From Streptomyces sp. NRRL B-3428 (GTDB lineage Bacteria; Actinomycetota; Actinomycetes; Streptomycetales; Streptomycetaceae): DNA of 64,000 bases. Below the pieces are notes generated by a model. That model was not told the origin of the DNA. It saw only the letters and a program-made list of their open reading frames with translations, and made no database searches. The DNA is taken from positions 3,837 to 67,836 of the forward strand of contig JOGW01000029.1 in assembly GCA_000721375.1 (NCBI GenBank). Reading direction: 5' to 3'. Position numbers and translations under genes: made by a program. Below, piece by piece: positions 60,052 through 64,000 of this stretch. Position 1 is the stretch's first letter. Every line of letters begins with the position of its first letter.

Positions 60052-60092
60052 CCTGTGCCCGGCTCCGCGGGAGCTGCGGGGCCGGGCACAGG
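60052..60092. terminator. Bidirectional hairpin after the second mannosidase gene
   Basis: CCTGTGCCCGGCTCCGC (60052-60068) pairs with GCGGGGCCGGGCACAGG (60076-60092), 17 bp with one wobble and a 7-base loop, between convergent genes. Confidence 0.9.
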
Positions 60093-60115
60093 AAGGGGTG
60101 ACGTACGCGTGCGAG

Positions 60116-60913
60116 TTACAGGATGCCGAGACCGAGACCGAGGTCCAGCTGAACGGCGGCGTCCAGGTCGAGGAGCGCGTCGACGTTGAGGCCCAGGTCC
60201 AGGTCGAGACCCAGCGCCACGTCGAGACCGAGCGCGGCCACGAGGTCGACGTCGACGACAGCGCCGACCGCGAGGTCGAGGTCCACGTCGAGGGCGGCGT
60301 CGATGACGGCGTCGGCGTCGACCTCGATGCAGGTGCCGATCTGCGTACCGATGTTCGCCAGGACGGCGGCGTTCAGGGCGATGCCCTCCTTGGCCAGGCT
60401 CAGCGTGGCGGAGCTGTCGCCCGAGTGGAGCTCGGCGTAGACCGAGTCCGACTTGAGCACGGCACCGAGCTTCACCGCGGCGCCGACGCCGACCTTGGCG
60501 CCCACCTTGGCGGTGATCAGACCGGTGCGGACGTCGACCACCACGTTGGAGATGACGACCTTCTTGCCGCCCTTGCGCAGCTCGATGCCACCGACGAGCG
60601 AGACCTTGCCGCCGGTGATCTTCTTGTTCTTGTGCGAGAGGACGCTGCCCTTGCCGACCTTCAGCTGCACCCGGCCTTCGGCGGAGGCGGCGCCACCGAC
60701 ACCTACGGCCACGATGCCGTGGGCCTCGAGGTCGATGAGGGCCGAGAGGTCGAGGGTCAGACCCGCACCGACGAGGACGGTGTTGGGCGACGGCGCGACG
60801 GCCGTGGCGGCCGGTGCGCGGTCGGGGGTGGCGGCGAGGGCGGCCGGGGCGGCGATGCCGGAGATGAGCAGTGCGGCGACGGCGACGGCGGAGACGCGGC
60901 GGTAGGCGGTCAT
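60116..60913 (-). CDS. Secreted protein with Leu/Asp-rich alternating C-terminal tail
   Basis: Protein of 265 aa from an ATG at 60913 (a GTG four codons earlier is possible). The signal peptide (TAYRRVSAVAVAALLISGIAAPAALA) is clear. The mature part has few aromatic residues, one Cys (GTCIEVD) and a beta-like middle region (VGKGSVLSHKNKKITGGKVSLVGGIELRKGGKKVV). The last about 70 residues alternate hydrophobic residues with Asp or Gly (AALDVDLDLAVGAVVDVDLV, then LGLDVALGLDLDLGLNVDAL and DLDAAVQLDLGLGLGIL). I do not recognise the family. The pattern could form a beta-solenoid or Ca-binding surface structure (speculation). AAAGG upstream is a poor ribosome site for the ATG. Confidence 0.75.
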   Translation of the reverse strand: MTAYRRVSAVAVAALLISGIAAPAALAATPDRAPAATAVAPSPNTVLVGAGLTLDLSALIDLEAHGIVAVGVGGAASAEGRVQLKVGKGSVLSHKNKKITGGKVSLVGGIELRKGGKKVVISNVVVDVRTGLITAKVGAKVGVGAAVKLGAVLKSDSVYAELHSGDSSATLSLAKEGIALNAAVLANIGTQIGTCIEVDADAVIDAALDVDLDLAVGAVVDVDLVAALGLDVALGLDLDLGLNVDALLDLDAAVQLDLGLGLGIL

Positions 60914-61052
60914 GAGTGGCACGGGCCTTTCTGTGGAGAAAGTGTGATGGTCACTCAATGACACTTTCCGCGCCGACCGCCTCACTCAGCGGCTCGGTCG
61001 CTTAGTCCACTCATACGGACCACCGACACGCCACGGGAGATCTCGACACGCC

Positions 61053-61080
61053 GCCCTGACGGAGCCTCATGTATCAGGGC
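61053..61080 (-). terminator. Weak hairpin after the poxB-like gene
   Basis: GCCCTGA (61053-61059) and TCAGGGC (61074-61080), 7 bp with a 14-base loop, about 37 bp past the stop. Modest support only. Confidence 0.4.
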
Positions 61081-61116
61081 CTGCGTCCCGACCGCCGTCG
61101 TCTGCCGCCCGGGCCC

Positions 61117-62859
61117 TCAGGGCCTGGGCACGTTGCGGAGGTTGGAGCGGGCCATCTGGAGCATTCGGCCCACCCCGCCGTCCAGGACGATCTTGCTGGC
61201 GGAGAGCGCGAAGCCCGTCACCATCTCGGCGCTGATCTTCGGCGGGATGGAGAGCGCGTTGGGGTCGGTGACCACGTCGATGAGCGCCGGGCCCTTGTGC
61301 TTGAAGGCGTCCTTGAGCGCGCCCGCGAGCTGCTTGGGCTTCTCGACCCGTACGCCATAAGCACCGCAGGCACGCGCGACCGCGGCGAAGTCGGGGTTCT
61401 TGTTGCCGGTGCCGAAGGAGGGCAGGCCGGCGACGAGCATCTCCAACTCGACCATGCCGAGCGAGGAGTTGTTGAAGAGGACCACCTTCACCGGCAGGTC
61501 GTACTGGACCAGGGTCAGGAAGTCGCCCATCAGCATCGAGAAGCCGCCGTCGCCGGACATCGAGATGACCTGGCGATTGCGGTCGGTGAACTGGGCGCCG
61601 ATCGCGTGCGGCAGCGCGTTGGCCATCGAGCCGTGCGAGAACGAGCCGATGATGCGGCGACGGCCGTTGGGACTGATGTAGCGGGCGGCCCAGACGTTGC
61701 ACATACCGGTGTCGACGGTGAACACGGCGTCGTCATCGGCCAGTTCGTCCAGCACGGCGGCCACGTACTCGGGGTGGATCGGTACGTGCTTCTCGACCTT
61801 ACGGGTGTACGCCTTGACCACGCCTTCGAGCTGGTCGGCGTGCTTCTTGAGCATCTTGTCGAGGAACTTGCGGTCGTTCTTGGCCCGCACCTTCGGGGTG
61901 AGACAGCGCAGCGTCTCGCGTACGTCTCCCCAGACCGCGAGGTCGAGGCGGGAGCGGCGGCCGAGGTGTTCGGGGCGGATGTCGACCTGGACGATCTTCA
62001 CGTCGGTCGGCAGGAAGGCGTTGTACGGGAAGTCGGTGCCGAGCAGGATCAGCAGATCGCACTCGTGGGTGGCCTCGTAGGCGGCGCCGTAGCCGAGCAG
62101 TCCGCTCATGCCCACGTCGTACGGGTTGTCGTACTGGATCCACTCCTTGCCGCGCAGGGCGTGCCCGATCGGGGATTTGACCCTCTCGGCGAACTCCATG
62201 ACCTCGGCATGCGCACCGGCCGTACCGCTGCCGCAGAACAGCGTGACCTTCTCGGCCTCGTCGATCATCTGGATGAGCTTCTCGAGGTCCTGGTCACCCG
62301 GGCGGATCGTGGGCCGCGAGGTGACCAGCGAGGTCTCGGCGGCCTTCTCGGGGGCCTGCTCATCGGCCACATCGCCCGGCAGCGATACGACGCTGACCCC
62401 GCGCTGTCCGACGGCGTGCTGGATCGCGGTCTGCAGAAGGCGTGGCATCTGCTTCGGGTTGGAGATCAGCTCGCTGTAGTGACTGCACTCGCGGAACAAC
62501 TGGTCGGGGTGGGTCTCCTGGAAGTAGCCGAGACCGATCTCGTGCGAGGGGATGTGCGAGGCGAGCGCGAGGACCGGGGCCATCGAGCGGTGGGCGTCGT
62601 AGAGACCGTTGATGAGGTGCAGATTGCCCGGGCCGCAGGAACCCGCGCACGCGGCGAGGTTGCCGGTGATCTGGGCCTCGGCGGCGGCCGCGAAGGCGGC
62701 GGTCTCCTCGTGCCTGACCTGGATCCACTCCATCGCGGAGTTGCGGCGGATGGCGTCGACGATCGGGTTCAGGCTGTCCCCGACCACTCCGTACATCCGG
62801 CGGACGCCCGCGCGCGTGAGGATGTCGACGAACTGCTCGGCGACGTTCTGCTTGGCCAT
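61117..62859 (-). CDS. poxB: Thiamine-diphosphate pyruvate dehydrogenase (quinone), PoxB type
   Basis: ThDP enzyme of 580 aa, very close in length to PoxB (572 aa). The N-terminal Pyr domain has GVRRMYGVVGDSLNPIVDAI and the catalytic Glu in VRHEETAAFAAAAEAQITG. The middle FAD domain follows, with GLLGYGAAYEATHECDLLILLGTDFPYNAFLP. The ThDP motif MSGDGGFSMLMGDFLTLVQYDLPVKVVLFNN has GDG and NN ends. It converts pyruvate to acetate and CO2, passing electrons via FAD to quinone. The C-terminal membrane-binding helix of E. coli PoxB is not obvious. It lies 72 bp downstream of the PP2C-like gene on the same strand. Confidence 0.92.
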   Translation of the reverse strand: MAKQNVAEQFVDILTRAGVRRMYGVVGDSLNPIVDAIRRNSAMEWIQVRHEETAAFAAAAEAQITGNLAACAGSCGPGNLHLINGLYDAHRSMAPVLALASHIPSHEIGLGYFQETHPDQLFRECSHYSELISNPKQMPRLLQTAIQHAVGQRGVSVVSLPGDVADEQAPEKAAETSLVTSRPTIRPGDQDLEKLIQMIDEAEKVTLFCGSGTAGAHAEVMEFAERVKSPIGHALRGKEWIQYDNPYDVGMSGLLGYGAAYEATHECDLLILLGTDFPYNAFLPTDVKIVQVDIRPEHLGRRSRLDLAVWGDVRETLRCLTPKVRAKNDRKFLDKMLKKHADQLEGVVKAYTRKVEKHVPIHPEYVAAVLDELADDDAVFTVDTGMCNVWAARYISPNGRRRIIGSFSHGSMANALPHAIGAQFTDRNRQVISMSGDGGFSMLMGDFLTLVQYDLPVKVVLFNNSSLGMVELEMLVAGLPSFGTGNKNPDFAAVARACGAYGVRVEKPKQLAGALKDAFKHKGPALIDVVTDPNALSIPPKISAEMVTGFALSASKIVLDGGVGRMLQMARSNLRNVPRP

Positions 62860-62931
62860 GGGGTCTGCACTCCTCGTACCGGTTCATGGGTGATTCGTAC
62901 GGTTGCTGCCCATGATCCGGCCGGTGCGGCG

Positions 62932-64000
62932 TTATGTCTCCCAGACGGCCGCCGCGGTGCGATCGTCCGCGTACCCCTTCACACGCAGCTGGACGTCCGC
63001 CAGATACTCGGCGAGTCCGGGCGGATCGCCCTCGGCCCAGCGCTCCCGCAGGACGCCGGCGAGCGCGGGTTCACCGCGCAGGGGCTCGGCGAGCCCGCCG
63101 CTGCACAGGAGCAGGGTGTCGCCAGGGCGGGCGACGGAGGCACGGAAGCGGAAGGGTTCGCGGGGCGGTCCCGGCGGTTCGTCGTACGGGCTCGGGGGTG
63201 TGGTGATGCCGAGGTCCATGGTCAGCCGGTCGCCGTCGGGGCCCTCGGAGGGCACCGAGCCGAAGCCCACCACGGGCTCGCCCGCGAGGTCGGCGACCTT
63301 GGGCTCGATGTCCTGCCATTCGCCGTTACGGAGCCGGAAGAGGCCGCCTCCGCCGACACCGAAGAACACCCGTGTACGGCACTCGGGGTCGGCGGGCAGC
63401 AGCAGACAGCGCAGGGAGGTGGCGGTGTACTCCTCGGGTTCGAGACCCCGTTCCGCGGCGCCGGCCCGGAGCTTGCCGAGGCTGCGGTCGGTCAGCCGGT
63501 GCAGGCCCGACTTGAGGTCGCCCCGTCGGGCGGCCCTGATGTCCTCGGCGAGCCGCGCGTGACTGCGGCCGACGGCTCGGCCGATCCAGTGACAGGCCTC
63601 GGCGGCGGCGAGGTGGGCGCCGGGGGTGGCGCGGGCGCCGGTGGCCATCGCGACGAGCACCAGCGCGTTGTCCCCGCTGCCGAAGCGTGCGGTGAGCAGG
63701 GAGTCCCTGCGGACCTCGCCGCGGTAGCGCGCGGAGTCGCCGCGCACGGAGGTGGCGCGCAGGGTGTACGCCCCGTAGTGCGCGCCGTCGAGGACGGTGT
63801 CGGCGACCAGGTCGCCGAGCTCGTCGGGGTCGGCGGGCGGCAGCGTGCTGGGCTCGGGGTCGTAGGTCGGCGGTCCGTCGCCCACGTAGGTGGGGCGGGC
63901 GGTCGGCCTCGGTCCGGTCTCGGTGACGTCGGCGGGGCCGGCGTGCTTCGGGCCCGGGGTGGGGGTGACCTGGGTGGGGGTGACCTGGGTGGGGGTCGCC
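62932..64000 (-). CDS. PP2C-like phosphatase domain protein (N-terminus outside window)
   Basis: Protein of at least 356 aa, with its reading frame open to the window edge, so the true start lies beyond position 64000. The catalytic part (about from 63810 leftward; HYGAYTLRATSVRGDSARYRGEVRRDSL, GDTLLLCSGGLAEPLRGEP, DDRTAAAVW) resembles the PF13672 branch of PP2C phosphatases. The visible N-terminal linker is Pro/Thr-rich with TPTQVTPTQVTPTPGP repeats, encoded by a 15-bp DNA repeat. Some metal-site Asp residues of PP2C look replaced, so activity is unsure. A regulatory Ser/Thr phosphatase role is inferred from family only. Confidence 0.75.
   Translation of the reverse strand, partial: ATPTQVTPTQVTPTPGPKHAGPADVTETGPRPTARPTYVGDGPPTYDPEPSTLPPADPDELGDLVADTVLDGAHYGAYTLRATSVRGDSARYRGEVRRDSLLTARFGSGDNALVLVAMATGARATPGAHLAAAEACHWIGRAVGRSHARLAEDIRAARRGDLKSGLHRLTDRSLGKLRAGAAERGLEPEEYTATSLRCLLLPADPECRTRVFFGVGGGGLFRLRNGEWQDIEPKVADLAGEPVVGFGSVPSEGPDGDRLTMDLGITTPPSPYDEPPGPPREPFRFRASVARPGDTLLLCSGGLAEPLRGEPALAGVLRERWAEGDPPGLAEYLADVQLRVKGYADDRTAAAVWET
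63961..64000. repeat. 15-bp tandem repeat in the PP2C linker
   Basis: GGGGGTGACCTGGGT at 63961-63975 and 63976-63990, with a third partial unit to 64000. On the coding strand it gives a TQVTP pentapeptide repeat; the array may continue past the window. Confidence 0.85.

Noticed and set aside
1-64000. Looked for transposases, integrases, att-like repeats and composition shifts.
   Set aside because: None was seen; gene style and G+C appear even across the window, and all inverted repeats are short hairpins at gene ends or promoter palindromes.

Overview
The window is 64 kb of chromosome from a Streptomyces or a very close actinomycete. The reasons are very high G+C with strong GC3 bias, frequent GTG starts, actinobacterial families (DUF2637, RNHCP, DUF3224, DUF4436, DUF2510), sugar ABC importers without their own ATPase, and matches to Streptomyces regulator boxes (CebR-like, DmdR1/IdeR-like). 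About 47 protein genes are supported. I see no tRNA, rRNA, CRISPR array, insertion sequence, integrase or phage gene. It reads as ordinary chromosome with a strong carbohydrate-degradation theme.

Region 1 (1-9788) is an alpha-mannoside uptake and degradation locus. A solute-binding lipoprotein and two permeases are transcribed leftward. A 1491-residue GH38 alpha-mannosidase, a LacI-family regulator and a ROK sugar kinase are transcribed rightward. Two near-identical 14-bp operator-like palindromes lie in the shared promoter region. Region 2 (9822-19807) holds an acyl-CoA synthetase divergent from a GAF-LuxR regulator, a LysE exporter, an AlkZ-like DNA glycosylase, a tandem pair of RNHCP zinc proteins, a DUF3224 protein, a secreted galactose-oxidase-like copper radical enzyme with two CBM32 modules, and a DUF4436 membrane protein. 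Region 3 (19950-25829) is methylmalonyl-CoA mutase (mutA, mutB) with its chaperone meaB, then a DUF2510/LURP-one protein.

Region 4 (25911-35090) holds a single-chain molybdopterin oxidoreductase fused to a ferredoxin-NAD(P)H reductase module, a large secreted PA14/propeller/CBM/DUF1080 protein, a secreted GH6 cellulase behind a CebR-like box, and a secreted esterase. Region 5 (35227-38771) has a small unknown protein, a 12-bp-period repeat array, a tandem universal stress protein and an Imm49-type protein. Region 6 (38938-47813) is a purine catabolism block: three xanthine dehydrogenase subunits, an AzgA-type purine permease and XdhC, divergent from a PucR regulator. A helically phased repeat block precedes the permease.

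Region 7 (47994-56728) contains a TPR-like protein, unknowns, an SDR, a secreted alginate-lyase-family protein, a GntR/FCD regulator divergent from an FhuF-like iron reductase with an iron box, a DUF2637 membrane protein and an anti-sigma-type ATPase. Region 8 (56972-64000) has a second GH38 mannosidase, a secreted protein with an extraordinary Leu/Asp-rich tail, a PoxB-type pyruvate dehydrogenase and a PP2C-like protein cut by the window end.

The best leads for something undescribed are the twin-CBM32 galactose oxidase, the PA14/propeller/DUF1080 mosaic next to the GH6 enzyme, the one-chain Mo enzyme, the phased repeats ahead of the purine permease, the four 17-bp repeats carrying -35-like hexamers, the 12-mer array at 35880-36023, and the Leu/Asp-tailed secreted protein. 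All functions are inferred from reading sequence; no database search was run.
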